DNA from: CAWCWK01 sp963842125
Lineage (GTDB): Bacteria > Pseudomonadota > Alphaproteobacteria > Rhizobiales > CAWCWK01
Reading direction: 5' to 3'
DNA length: 64,000 nucleotides
Assembly (NCBI GenBank): GCA_963842125.1
Contig: CAWJFE010000005.1
Location: forward strand, 1,674,001-1,738,000
Below are positions 18,341-27,169 of the stretch, piece after piece. Both the position numbers and the translations under genes were made by a program. Position 1 is the stretch's first letter. Each line of letters begins with the position of its first letter. Below the pieces are notes generated by a model. The model had not been told where the DNA came from, ran no database searches, and was given only the letters and a program-made list of their open reading frames with translations.

Positions 18341-19402
18341 ATGCAACGAGCCGAGACGCCGACGCACGAGCGCGGTCCCAGTCGGGCAATTCTCGTCGTC
18401 GGAGCCGGTGTCATCGGCCAGCGCCATGTCGAAGCCATCGAGCGGAGCGACGCGGCACATGTCTGCGCACTGGCCGACCCGTCGGAGGCGGCGGACGCGT
18501 TCGCCCGCGAGATGGGCTACGGATGCGTTTCTTCTCTTGCCGACGGCTTGGCCTTGCGGCCGGACGGCGTCGTGCTCGCCACACCCAATGCGGCTCACGA
18601 GGCCGGTGCACTGGCGTGTATCGCCGCCGGCGTACCGGTGCTGATCGAGAAACCGATCTCGACGGATGTCGCCTCGGCACGGCGGATCGCGGCAGCGGTC
18701 TCGGCTGGCGGCGTTCCGGCCCTCGTCGGTCACCATAGGCGACACAATCCACTGGTGGCGGCGGCGAAAGCCCGGATTACGGCCGGTGACCTCGGCCGCA
18801 TCGTTGCCGTCCACGCGCAGTGCTGGTTCCTCAAGCCGGACGACTATTTCGACGTCGCTTGGCGACGCGAGCCGGGTGCGGGACCGGTCCTGGTCAACCT
18901 CATCCACGACATCGACCTCTTGCAGCACCTCTGCGGCCCCATCGTCGGCGTGCGAGCCTACCAGTCCAACCACGCGCGGGGCTTCGCGAACGAGGACACC
19001 GCCGTCGCCGTCGTCCGCTTCGAGAGCGGCGCGCTCGGCACGCTTTCCGTCTCCGACGCGGCGGTCTCGCCTTGGAGCTGGGAGATGACGGCCGGCGAGA
19101 ACCCGGCCTATCCGCGAACCTCCGAGGGCTGCTACCGGATCGCCGGGACGAGGGGCGCCCTCGATCTGCCGAGCGGAGCGGTCTGGAGTCATCCCGAGGA
19201 GGCGTCCTGGATGGCGCCCATTACCCGCACCATCGCGCCGACACCCCGGGGCGACCCGCTCGTTCGCCAGATCGAGCACTTCGCGGCCTTGATTGCCGGC
19301 GAGGGGGAACCGCTCGTTTCGGTCGAGGACGGTCTGCGCGCACTGGCCGTCGTGGAGGCCATGGCGAGGGCCGCAGCGAGCGACACTGAAGTCACACTCT
19401 GA
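18341..19402 (+). CDS. Gfo/Idh/MocA-family NAD(P)-dependent oxidoreductase
   Basis: A 353-residue two-domain dehydrogenase. The Rossmann segment ILVVGAGVIGQRHVEAI lies at about residues 17-33, and the family hallmark EKPIS at about residues 107-111 supplies the active-site lysine. The C-terminal alpha/beta domain carries LVNLIHDIDLLQHLCG. Members oxidise or reduce sugars, inositols and related polyols or acids. It is divergent from the second TRAP operon, whose aldolase makes a linked sugar-acid pathway likely. The substrate is not identifiable. Confidence 0.9.
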   Translation: MQRAETPTHERGPSRAILVVGAGVIGQRHVEAIERSDAAHVCALADPSEAADAFAREMGYGCVSSLADGLALRPDGVVLATPNAAHEAGALACIAAGVPVLIEKPISTDVASARRIAAAVSAGGVPALVGHHRRHNPLVAAAKARITAGDLGRIVAVHAQCWFLKPDDYFDVAWRREPGAGPVLVNLIHDIDLLQHLCGPIVGVRAYQSNHARGFANEDTAVAVVRFESGALGTLSVSDAAVSPWSWEMTAGENPAYPRTSEGCYRIAGTRGALDLPSGAVWSHPEEASWMAPITRTIAPTPRGDPLVRQIEHFAALIAGEGEPLVSVEDGLRALAVVEAMARAAASDTEVTL

Positions 19403-19491
19403 TCGTCCTACCTGTGGAACACTCGGCTGCAGGCTTCAACTCTGCGTGTAGACCCTTGAGCGCGGTGGCGAACGGCAGCTAGGCGTATGAG

Positions 19492-19827
19492 GTGAAAGTC
19501 CTTCTGGCCATCCTTCTCGCGGCGCTCGTGCTGATCGTGCCCGATGCGCTCGTTCCGATGAACGGGCCGACGATGGCGCACGCCGTCTTCGACGCCGCTT
19601 CCGCCGGAGACGGGGCGATGATGGCTGGCGAGGTCTGGCTGCCGGCTCATTGCTGTGGCGATCTCCCACGGTCCAGCGCGCCGCTCTGTAAGCCCGACGT
19701 CACGCTCCAGATCGCGATGCCATCCGCACAACAGGCGGGGAGTACGCGCACAAGATGGCACATCGTATCGCGGCTCGCCGTAGCCTACGGTATCGGGGTT
19801 CCTCAAGCGCCGCCCAAACCCGTCTAG
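19492..19827 (+). CDS. Small exported protein of unknown function
   Basis: A possible 111-residue protein from a GTG at 19492. It opens with a strong signal-peptide-like stretch (VKVLLAILLAALVLIVPDAL). The mature part has a Cys pair and a third Cys (HCCGDLP then PLCKPD), suggestive of a small periplasmic metal- or thiol-related protein, but no family is recognised. It is followed after 47 nt by the L,D-transpeptidase gene on the same strand. There is no strong ribosome-binding site, so the gene is uncertain. Confidence 0.45.
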   Translation: MKVLLAILLAALVLIVPDALVPMNGPTMAHAVFDAASAGDGAMMAGEVWLPAHCCGDLPRSSAPLCKPDVTLQIAMPSAQQAGSTRTRWHIVSRLAVAYGIGVPQAPPKPV

Positions 19828-19874
19828 CTCGCAGCCCGTGACGACCCTCTGACCAAGACGATGGACTTTTCAAC

Positions 19875-20561
19875 ATGCTAACCAGACGCAGTTTCGCTGG
19901 TGGCGGCGTCCTCCTTGCAGCGACGGCTCTCGCCGGCTGCACGACGACGACTCCGCCTAACGTCCAGCTCGAAGCCGCGCCGCGAACGGTGCCGGCCATT
20001 TACGGTCCGATACCGGACGAGCGCTTTCCCATCCCCGGGCTATCGCCAAGCCAGGTGCCCGACCCGCAGTTCTGGCGCCAGAGGGTCAGCGATCCGACGG
20101 GCGAGGCGCCGGGCACGGTCGTCGTCGATCCGGAGGCGAAGTTCCTCTACCTTGTCGAGCCGGGCGGCACGGCGATGCGCTATGGCGTCGGCGTCGGCCG
20201 GGCCGGCTTCGAGTGGGCCGGCAACGCCACCATCGCCTTCAAGCGCAAATGGCCGACCTGGACGCCCCCGGCCGAGATGATCGCGCGCGATCCGACGCTG
20301 GAGAAATACTCGGCGGCCAATGGCGGCCAGCAGCCCGGGCTCGACAACGCGCTCGGCGCCCGCGCGCTCTATCTCTTCGACAACGGCGTCGACACGCTTT
20401 ACCGGCTGCACGGAACGAACGTCCCGACCTCCATCGGCAAGGCGCTCTCGTCGGGCTGCATCCGGCTCATCAACCAGGACGTGATCGACCTCTACGAGCG
20501 CGTCGAGAATGGCGCGCGCGTCGTGGTTCGCCAGTCGCGCATGCCGGACGTACTGGCCTGA
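19875..20561 (+). CDS. L,D-transpeptidase (YkuD domain) lipoprotein
   Basis: A 228-residue periplasmic enzyme that makes 3-3 peptidoglycan cross-links or attaches proteins to peptidoglycan. The N-terminus carries a twin-arginine-like TRRSFAGGG and a lipobox LAGC (lipidated Cys22). The YkuD catalytic motif is complete, with His179 in RLHGTN and Cys195 in SSGCIRL. Between them, GLDNALGARALYLF is typical of alphaproteobacterial members. The gene ends at a palindrome-rich intergenic repeat shared with 39.4 kb. Confidence 0.93.
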   Translation: MLTRRSFAGGGVLLAATALAGCTTTTPPNVQLEAAPRTVPAIYGPIPDERFPIPGLSPSQVPDPQFWRQRVSDPTGEAPGTVVVDPEAKFLYLVEPGGTAMRYGVGVGRAGFEWAGNATIAFKRKWPTWTPPAEMIARDPTLEKYSAANGGQQPGLDNALGARALYLFDNGVDTLYRLHGTNVPTSIGKALSSGCIRLINQDVIDLYERVENGARVVVRQSRMPDVLA

Positions 20562-20567
20562 CGCTGT

Positions 20568-20679
20568 TCTAGAGCCGTTCCAGCGGAGGTGCGATAGCAC
20601 CGCAGCGTAAGGAACCGCGACGAGTAGAAGCGCTAGAGGGCGTTCGATGAGCGAACGTGAGCCGCACGTTCTCTAGCGC
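20568..20679. repeat. Dispersed palindromic repeat, copy 1, with hairpins between convergent genes
   Basis: The 40 nt at 20580-20619 occur exactly, in reverse orientation, at 39396-39435. Similarity continues on both sides (CTAGA upstream, AAGCGCTAG downstream). Within this copy are a small hairpin (GGTGC/GCACC around GATA), a nested hairpin (CGTTCG 20641-20646 with CGAACG 20652-20657) and outer arms GCGCTAGAG (20630-20638) with CTCTAGCGC (20671-20679). It lies between the convergent L,D-transpeptidase and P450 genes and may end transcription from both. Confidence 0.85.
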
Positions 20680-22064
20680 CGGCGCGTCACCTGCATCGGC
20701 AGCCCCCCGTCCGGCTGCGTCGTCAGGCGCTGCACGGGCCAGGGGCGTCGGTGGCGGATGGTATCGAACCGGTTGTGCCGCAGGAGAACGGCAAGCGCGA
20801 TCACGCCCTCCTTCATCGCGAAGGTCTGCCCGATGCAGACGCGTGGCCCTGCGCCGAAGGGCAGGTATTGAAAGCGGTCGATCGCCGACCGGTTCTCGGG
20901 CCAGAAACGCTCGGGCCGGAAGGCGTTCGGCGCCTCCCAAAGCTGGCGATGGCGGTGCAGCGTCCAGGGCATGATCTGGATGTTGGTCCCGGGCGTGACG
21001 GCGACGTCGCCGAGCCGATCGACCTCCGTCGCTTGCCGCGAGAGCGTCGGCGCAGGCGGATAGAGCCGCATTGCCTCCTCGAACGCGGCGCGGGTGCGCG
21101 GCAGCGCATCGAGCCAGCCATCGGGATCGCCGAGCGTCTCCCAGGCCGCATCGATCTCTTCCTCCACGAGATCGCGGTCCCACTCCGATTCGGCGAGGCA
21201 ATAGAGCGTCCAGGCCAGGGCGCGCGCGGTAGTCTCGTGGCCAGCACCGATGAAGGTGATGATATTGTCCTCCACCTCGCCGGCCGACAACGAGCCCGCC
21301 GCCTCCGCTTCGAGAAGGAGGGTGAGGAAATCCCTCGGCGGCGCATCGCCGGAGGCCATGCGTGCGCGCCGGCCATCGATGGTCTCGCCGACAATCTCGC
21401 GGAAGAAGTCGAGCGTCTTAGCCCCTCGTCGCTTGCCGGGGCGCGGCACCCAGTCGGGCACGCCGAAGATGTCGAGCGGATCGGTTCTGCCCATCGAGTC
21501 GAACAGCGTCTCGATCTCGGCGGCGAAGCGGCCGGGCTCGCCCGCGATCTCGTCGGAGAACAGCGTCGCGGCGAGGATGTCGTAGGTCAGGGTCGTCATG
21601 TCCTGCGCGACGTCGGTGCGACCGCCCTCGCCATAGGCATCCGAGAACGCGAGGCTGCGGGCCAACATCGGCTCCGTCAGCCGGCGGATGCTGGCGGGCG
21701 TGAAGAGCGAGGCCATCGCCTTCCGCGCACGCTTCCAGACATCGCCCTCGGCCGTCAGCAGCCCGTCCCGCAGGATCGGGCGGAGGATGCGCTGGCGCAC
21801 CTGGCTGAACGGATAGTTCTCCGCCTTCGTGACGAGCACGTGCCGGATCAGCTTCGGGTCGTTCACGACGACGGTGCGAATGCCCCACCACGTCGTGTCG
21901 AGCACCGGCCGCTCGTAGGACAGGCTGCCCCAGAGTTCGAGCGGATTGCGATAGAGCGTCTTCAGAAGCTGCACCGTCCCCATCTCGCGCGTCGGCGGCG
22001 TCGGGTGGGGCGGTACGAAGGGCGGGATCGTGCGGGCCGGCGGACTGGCGGCGAGGCTGGGCAT
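20673..22064 (-). CDS. Cytochrome P450
   Basis: A 463-residue soluble P450 monooxygenase. The oxygen-activation I-helix motif GAGHETT lies at residues 273-279, the ExxR pair at E330-R333, the PERF segment near 384, and the haem-ligand loop FGAGPRVCIG with Cys410. There is no N-terminal membrane anchor, only a Pro-rich leader. No ferredoxin or reductase gene is adjacent, so electrons must come from unlinked partners. Substrate unknown. It is 61 nt upstream of modC's stop on the same strand but not obviously part of that operon. Confidence 0.93.
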   Translation of the reverse strand: MPSLAASPPARTIPPFVPPHPTPPTREMGTVQLLKTLYRNPLELWGSLSYERPVLDTTWWGIRTVVVNDPKLIRHVLVTKAENYPFSQVRQRILRPILRDGLLTAEGDVWKRARKAMASLFTPASIRRLTEPMLARSLAFSDAYGEGGRTDVAQDMTTLTYDILAATLFSDEIAGEPGRFAAEIETLFDSMGRTDPLDIFGVPDWVPRPGKRRGAKTLDFFREIVGETIDGRRARMASGDAPPRDFLTLLLEAEAAGSLSAGEVEDNIITFIGAGHETTARALAWTLYCLAESEWDRDLVEEEIDAAWETLGDPDGWLDALPRTRAAFEEAMRLYPPAPTLSRQATEVDRLGDVAVTPGTNIQIMPWTLHRHRQLWEAPNAFRPERFWPENRSAIDRFQYLPFGAGPRVCIGQTFAMKEGVIALAVLLRHNRFDTIRHRRPWPVQRLTTQPDGGLPMQVTRRR

Positions 22065-22125
22065 GGGCGGCGTCTCCTGTACCAGAGAAGATAGGGGCCG
22101 CGACCCATCAGGGCAGTGCGACGCG

Positions 22126-23229
22126 TCAGCCCGTCAGACCGACATCGCGCCCCTCGACGCCGCTCGCCTTCACGATCGCGAAGCACGGCTCGCCCTCGTG
22201 CAAGTCGAGTGCGCGCAGCGATCGCAGAGTGACGCGCGCGAGCAGCCTGTCTTCGCCGATGGCGAGGCTGATCGATGCGCCGCCCCCTCCTTCGCGGATC
22301 TCGACGATGCCCGCAGACAGGACGTTGAGCGCGCTCAGTCCCTCCGGCCGCGACCGCGAAAGGATCACGTCCTGCGCACTCACCCGGATACGAACGCGCT
22401 CGCCGGCCGCAGCCTCGAACTTGGGTAGGAAGACGGTGTCCGACCCGACGCGAACCTCCGTTAGCGCGTCGTTCGCATCGTGCCGCGACACGACGCCATG
22501 AATGAGCCCGCCTCGATCCCGCGCGCCGAGCCCGAGCGGGGTCCCCGCGTCGGCGAGCAGTTCCGCCGTCGGCGCGACGCGCACGACGCGGCCCTCGCGC
22601 AACAGCACCACGGTCCGCGCCAGTCGCGCGACCTCAGCAACGTCGTGGCTGACATAGACGATCGGCAGCTGCGTCTCTCGGGCCAGCCGATCGAGATAGG
22701 GGAGCAACTCGTCCTTGCGAGCGCCATCGAGCGCGGCCAGCGGCTCGTCGAGGAGGAGGATGCGGGGCGCGCAAAGCATCGCCCGCCCGATGGCCACGCG
22801 CTGCGCCTCGCCGCCCGAGAGCGTCGCCGGGTAGCGATCGTGGAGATGTGCGATGCCGAGCGTATCGACGGTACCGTCGAGGTCAGGCACCGCGCCGTGC
22901 GCGTAGCGTGCGCCGAAGAGGAGGTTCTGGCGCACGGTCCGATGCGGAAAGAGCCGGGCGTCCTGAAAGACCATCCCGATACGCCGCTTGTGCAGCGGAC
23001 GGTTCACGCTGGTTTCGGTGTCGAAGAGGACGTCGCCATCGACAGCGATACGCCCCGTCTGCACCGTCAGCAGTCCGGCGATGGCTTCGACAACGCTCGT
23101 CTTGCCCGAGCCGGACGGACCGAACAGCGCCGTCACGCCCGGCGGCGCCTCGAACGCGATGTCGAGCGCGAAGGTGGCGCCGGGGAAGCCGTGCTTCAGG
23201 CGGATGTCGAGGCTGGGGCCTTCACTCAT
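22126..23229 (-). CDS. modC: Molybdate ABC transporter ATP-binding protein ModC
   Basis: A 367-residue ABC ATPase. Walker A GPSGSGKT (37-44), signature LSGGE (137-141), Walker B LLLDEP (158-163), followed by a C-terminal Mop/TOBE domain that binds molybdate (about residues 295-360, RVRIRVSAQDVILSRSRPEG and onward). It overlaps modB by 8 nt and is the last gene of the molybdenum block. It energises import of molybdate through ModB. Confidence 0.94.
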   Translation of the reverse strand: MSEGPSLDIRLKHGFPGATFALDIAFEAPPGVTALFGPSGSGKTSVVEAIAGLLTVQTGRIAVDGDVLFDTETSVNRPLHKRRIGMVFQDARLFPHRTVRQNLLFGARYAHGAVPDLDGTVDTLGIAHLHDRYPATLSGGEAQRVAIGRAMLCAPRILLLDEPLAALDGARKDELLPYLDRLARETQLPIVYVSHDVAEVARLARTVVLLREGRVVRVAPTAELLADAGTPLGLGARDRGGLIHGVVSRHDANDALTEVRVGSDTVFLPKFEAAAGERVRIRVSAQDVILSRSRPEGLSALNVLSAGIVEIREGGGGASISLAIGEDRLLARVTLRSLRALDLHEGEPCFAIVKASGVEGRDVGLTG

Positions 23230-23920
23230 GTCGGCCTTGCCGCTTCATGCGGTGGGCGAGCCATTCCGACACGGCCAACGCGCCGACCGCGACGACGACC
23301 GAAACGATGACGAGGCGCAGCGCTCCGGCCTCCCCGCCCGGTGTCTGGAGGAGGGCGTAGATGGCCGAGGGAACGGTCTGCGTCCGGCCGGGAATGCTCG
23401 ACGCGAAGGTAATCGTCGCGCCGAACTCCCCCATCGCCTTGGCGAAGGCAAGGACCGCGCCGGCAAGGATGGAGGGTGCGATGAGCGGCAGCGTCACGCG
23501 AACGAAGACCTGCCATCGGTTGGCCCCGAGGGTACCGGCCGCCGCTTCGAGGCGCGGATCGACGGCTTCGATCCCGAGACGGATGGCGCGCACCATCAGT
23601 GGAAACGCCATCACCGCGCCCGCCAATGCGGCCCCGGTCCAGCGAAAGGCGAGGACGATGCCAAGCTGCGATTCGAGGAACGCACCGACAATCCCTCGCC
23701 GCCCGAAGAAGACGAGGAGAGCATAGCCTGTGACGACGGGCGGTAGGACGAGCGGCAGGTGTACAGCTGCGTTCAACAGCCCGTGGCCGTAGAAGCGGCC
23801 TCTCGCGAGCAGCCATGCGATTCCAATCCCGAACGGCAGACTGACGACGGTCGCGACCGTCGCCACCCTCAAGGATAGGGCGACGGCCTGCCATTCCTGC
23901 TCGGAGAGCCAGCCGTCCAT
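23222..23920 (-). CDS. modB: Molybdate ABC transporter permease ModB
   Basis: A 232-residue inner-membrane permease with about five hydrophobic segments. The cytoplasmic EAA loop is clear (EAAAGTLGANRWQVFVRVTL), as are the family motifs PLVLPPVVTGYALL and GEFGATITFASSIPG. It lies 6 nt after modA and overlaps modC. It forms the translocation channel for molybdate delivered by ModA. Confidence 0.94.
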   Translation of the reverse strand: MDGWLSEQEWQAVALSLRVATVATVVSLPFGIGIAWLLARGRFYGHGLLNAAVHLPLVLPPVVTGYALLVFFGRRGIVGAFLESQLGIVLAFRWTGAALAGAVMAFPLMVRAIRLGIEAVDPRLEAAAGTLGANRWQVFVRVTLPLIAPSILAGAVLAFAKAMGEFGATITFASSIPGRTQTVPSAIYALLQTPGGEAGALRLVIVSVVVAVGALAVSEWLAHRMKRQGRHE

Positions 23921-23926
23921 TCCGTG

Positions 23927-24697
23927 TCAGTCCGCAGTCTGGAAGCCTGCGGCTTCGAAGACCGCCCGCGCTTCCGCGCCGCCAAGATGGCTGTGAAAAG
24001 CGCGCCCGGCATCCGATGCGTCGGTGAGGACCGCCATCGGATAGACGATGGGCGGATGGGTCTCCGCCGGGAAGGTCCCCACGACGGTGACCTTTGTGCT
24101 CGCGGCCGCATCGGTGCCGTAGACGATGCCGTAGGGCACCTCCCCGCGCTCGACGAAGGTGAGGGCCGCGCGAACGTTCTCCGCCTGCACAACACCGGGC
24201 TCGACCATCGACCAGAGGCCGAAGCTCTCCAGCGCGGCCTTGCCGTAGAGACCGGCCGGCACCGCATCGACGAATGCCATAGCGAGCCAGGGCGCGGTCT
24301 CGGCCGCGATCAGCGTTCGAACGTGCTCGGCAGTTAGCAGGACATCGACGGCCAGTTCGGGCGGGTCGTGAGCTACGAGAACGAGCGTGTTTCGCAGCAG
24401 ATCACGCCGCGTTCCTGCCTCCACCAAGCCGTCGACGTCTATGACATCCATCCACTCGGGGTTCGCCGACATGAAGAGGTCCGCCTCCGCGCCCTGCTGG
24501 ATCTGGCGCGCCAGGACCGACGTTCCGGCATAGGAGAGGAGGACGCGATGGCCCGTCTCCTGCTCCCAGTCGCGCGCGATCGCGTCAAGAGAGGACTTTA
24601 GCGAAGCGGCGGCGAAGACGGTGACCTCCGCTGCCCTCACCGTCGTCGGCATTGCCAGGGCGAGGAGACTAGCGAAGAGGACGCCAAGCCGCATCAT
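23927..24697 (-). CDS. modA: Molybdate-binding periplasmic protein ModA
   Basis: A 256-residue binding protein with a signal peptide (MMRLGVLFASLLALAMPTTVRA). Ligand-pocket segments are VFAAASLKSSLDAI, YAGTSVLARQIQQGAEADLFMSA (read as a region about 55-77) and GIVYGTDA. The ATG at 24697 overlaps the moeB stop; a frame running further upstream to 24931 is inside moeB and is discarded. It captures molybdate or tungstate for ModBC. Confidence 0.94.
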   Translation of the reverse strand: MMRLGVLFASLLALAMPTTVRAAEVTVFAAASLKSSLDAIARDWEQETGHRVLLSYAGTSVLARQIQQGAEADLFMSANPEWMDVIDVDGLVEAGTRRDLLRNTLVLVAHDPPELAVDVLLTAEHVRTLIAAETAPWLAMAFVDAVPAGLYGKAALESFGLWSMVEPGVVQAENVRAALTFVERGEVPYGIVYGTDAAASTKVTVVGTFPAETHPPIVYPMAVLTDASDAGRAFHSHLGGAEARAVFEAAGFQTAD

Positions 24698-25452
24698 GCG
24701 GCCCGCCGCCTGTAGGCAATCGTCCGCGAGCGCCAGGAAAGCGTATCCACGATGAACAGCCGCCCGACCAGCGTCTGTCCGAGCGCCATTCCGCCTTGTG
24801 CGAGAACGAGCTTGATGACCTCCGCCGCCTGCATGGCACCCAGCATTTGCGTCACGGCGCCCAGCACGCCGTCTTCGGCGCAGCCTCGCTCCCAAGAGGA
24901 TGGCGGGTCGGGGTAGAGGGACTGGAAGCACGGATTGTCGTCGCTATAGGGCATGAACGTCGTCAGATGCCCCTCGAAGCGTGAGACGGCCGCGGAGACG
25001 AGCGGACGGTGTGTTCGCTCGCAGGCATCGGCGAGCGCGATCCGGGAGGCGAAGCTGTCGGTGGCATCCGCGATCACGTCATAGCCGGCGACGAGTTCGT
25101 CTGCGTTCTCCGCCTTCAGTCGAAGTCGAAGCGGTTCGATCGCGACATGCGGGTTGATGCGCCCGAGGCTGCGCGCGGCACTTTCGACCTTGTCGTGGCC
25201 GACCGCACCGGTGTCGTGAATGGTCTGGCGTGCTAAGTTGGAGAGCGCGACCCGGTCGTCGTCGATGATCCCGAGCGTGCCGATGCCGGCTGCCGCGAGG
25301 GCCGTCAGACACGGCGAGCCGAGCCCGCCCGCGCCCACGACGAGAACCCGCGACGCCTTGAGCGCGCGCTGGTGATCTTCGCCAAAACCCGGCAGTACGA
25401 TCTGGCGCGCATAGCGCTCGCGCTCGCTGTCGGAGAGCGCTGGAAGCTTCAT
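24694..25452 (-). CDS. moeB: MoeB/ThiF/HesA-family adenylyltransferase, probable MPT-synthase activating enzyme
   Basis: A 252-residue E1-like enzyme expected to adenylate the MoaD C-terminus. Nucleotide-binding GAGGLGS (40-46), the N-terminal arginine motif (RYARQIVLPGFG) and DATDSFASR are present. The zinc-binding CxxC pairs of E. coli MoeB are absent: the first position reads PCFQSLYPDPP and the C-terminus RSRTIAYRRRAA has no cysteine. It sits between moeA and modA with 4-nt overlaps on both sides, so MoaD activation is the best guess. Confidence 0.85.
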   Translation of the reverse strand: MKLPALSDSERERYARQIVLPGFGEDHQRALKASRVLVVGAGGLGSPCLTALAAAGIGTLGIIDDDRVALSNLARQTIHDTGAVGHDKVESAARSLGRINPHVAIEPLRLRLKAENADELVAGYDVIADATDSFASRIALADACERTHRPLVSAAVSRFEGHLTTFMPYSDDNPCFQSLYPDPPSSWERGCAEDGVLGAVTQMLGAMQAAEVIKLVLAQGGMALGQTLVGRLFIVDTLSWRSRTIAYRRRAA

Positions 25453-26684
25453 GCTTTCGGCCGAAGAGCGTCCGGCTGCATGGCGAGCGCCGAGACCGTT
25501 GCGCCCGCGTCTTCGCCGGCGGCATTCGAACCGCGATGAACGAGAACGGCACCCTCGACGAAGGGCGTCATCCGCGAGCTATCCTGCGAATCGGCGGGCC
25601 AGACGACCAGTTCGCCATCGCCTTCGGCCGTCATCCGGGCCCGCAGGTAGCTCTCGCGAAACCCGTTCGCCTCGACCGCGAGACCGAGCCGGGCGGGGAA
25701 CGGCGTCAGCACCCGGTCCGCATCCTGCCCCAGCATTCGCGCTAGCAACGGCACGAGAAAGAGACGGGAGGTGACGAGGGCGGATGCCGGATTGCCCGGC
25801 AGGCCGATGATCCGGGGATGCCCCGCCCGCGTAGCCGACCAGACCGGCTTGCCCGGCCGCACGGCGACGCCAGCGAAGTCGATCGTGTATCCAGCCGCCA
25901 TCGCGGCCTCTCTCAGCACGTCGCGATCGCCTACGGAGGCTCCGCCGATGGTGACGATGAGATCGGCGTCGCCCTCGAGCGCGTTTCGCAACCTATCGGT
26001 TGCGTCATCGAGAACGTCCGGCAGGATAGGCCCGAAGCGCGCCTCGCCGCCCCAGTCCTCCACAAGCCCCGCGACGCCAAACGCGGCCGAATTGACGACG
26101 CCCCGCGTCTCGTCGCCTTCGCCCGGCCAGACGAGCTCATCCCCCGACGCGAGGAGGAGGACGCGGGGTGCGCGTGCGACCTCGACCGTCGGCCGATCGG
26201 CTGCGGCGAGAAGGGCCAGCCGCGCGCCGTGCACCCGCTCGCCTGCCGCCAGCAGCACATCGCCGGCCGCAAAATCTCCACCGGCGGGGCGAACGTGGTC
26301 GGCGTCGCCCTCCAGCAACGTAAGGCGGACGCTATCGCCGTCGCGGACCGCTTGCTCCTGCACGACGACCCGCGCGCCCTCGGGCACGATGCCGCCGGTA
26401 TAGATGCGCAGCGTCTCGCTGGCCGCGAGCGCTCGCGGATGCCGCTCGCCGGCCGGGGCCGTGCCCACGATCGCGAACTCGGCTTCCCCGACCGGAGTGG
26501 CATGGGAGACAGCGTAGCCGTCCATCGCCGACATGTCGTGGAGCGGCTGGCGGCGGCGCGCGACGACGTCCGCCGCCAGCACGCGCCCTCGCGCGAGTTG
26601 GATGGGAACGGTCTCCGCCGGCAGAGCCTCGGCGCCCTTCAGCAGGCGTTGGCGCGCGTCGGAGACGCTCAGCAATCCGCTCAC
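25449..26684 (-). CDS. moeA: Molybdopterin molybdenumtransferase MoeA
   Basis: A 411-residue enzyme that inserts molybdate into adenylated molybdopterin. Conserved blocks are PLHDMSAMDGYAV (near residue 50), YTGGIVPEGA, LASGDELVWPG, the MoCF-domain TIGGASVGDRD and GLPGNPAS. The start overlaps the moaC stop by 4 nt and the end overlaps moeB by 4 nt. Length and domain order are normal. Confidence 0.94.
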   Translation of the reverse strand: MSGLLSVSDARQRLLKGAEALPAETVPIQLARGRVLAADVVARRRQPLHDMSAMDGYAVSHATPVGEAEFAIVGTAPAGERHPRALAASETLRIYTGGIVPEGARVVVQEQAVRDGDSVRLTLLEGDADHVRPAGGDFAAGDVLLAAGERVHGARLALLAAADRPTVEVARAPRVLLLASGDELVWPGEGDETRGVVNSAAFGVAGLVEDWGGEARFGPILPDVLDDATDRLRNALEGDADLIVTIGGASVGDRDVLREAAMAAGYTIDFAGVAVRPGKPVWSATRAGHPRIIGLPGNPASALVTSRLFLVPLLARMLGQDADRVLTPFPARLGLAVEANGFRESYLRARMTAEGDGELVVWPADSQDSSRMTPFVEGAVLVHRGSNAAGEDAGATVSALAMQPDALRPKA

Positions 26685-27169
26685 GACGCGCCATCTTCCC
26701 GCTGCCAGAGACCCGACCGGCCGCCGGCTTTCTCGACCAGTTCGATCGCCTCGATCGTCATGCCGCGATCAATGGCCTTCAGCATGTCATAGACGGTGAG
26801 GCAGGCTGCGCCCACTGCCGTCATCGCCTCCATCTCAACGCCGGTGCGGCCGAACGTCCGTGCCGTCGCGGTCACCACGAGACCGGGAAGGTCGCGATCG
26901 GCGACGATGTCGATCTCGACCGCATCGAGCGGTAGCGGATGGCAGAGCGGAATGAGGTCGGCGGTGCGTTTCGCGCCTTGTATGCCGGCGAGTTCGGCGA
27001 CGGTGATGACGTCGCCCTTCTTGGCGCGGCGCCCCTCGACGGTCTCGAGCGTCGCGCCGGTCATGCGGACGCAGCCACGCGCGGTTGCATGGCGCTGCGT
27101 CTCGGACTTGGCCGACACGTCGACCATGCGTGCGCGCCCATCGCCGTCGAAATGCGTCAGTTCGTTCAC
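26681..27169 (-). CDS. moaC: Cyclic pyranopterin monophosphate synthase MoaC
   Basis: A 162-residue enzyme completing the first step of molybdopterin synthesis with MoaA. Motifs present are MVDVSAKSETQRHATA, LIPLCHPLPLDAVEID, GVEMEAMTAVG and LTVYDMLKAIDR. The GTG at 27169 forms a GTGA overlap with the moaB stop and is preferred over an upstream frame that runs through moaB. Confidence 0.93.
   Translation of the reverse strand: MNELTHFDGDGRARMVDVSAKSETQRHATARGCVRMTGATLETVEGRRAKKGDVITVAELAGIQGAKRTADLIPLCHPLPLDAVEIDIVADRDLPGLVVTATARTFGRTGVEMEAMTAVGAACLTVYDMLKAIDRGMTIEAIELVEKAGGRSGLWQREDGAS

Noticed and set aside
24698..24931. Upstream extension of modA
   Set aside because: It lies inside moeB; the signal peptide begins at the overlapping ATG at 24697.
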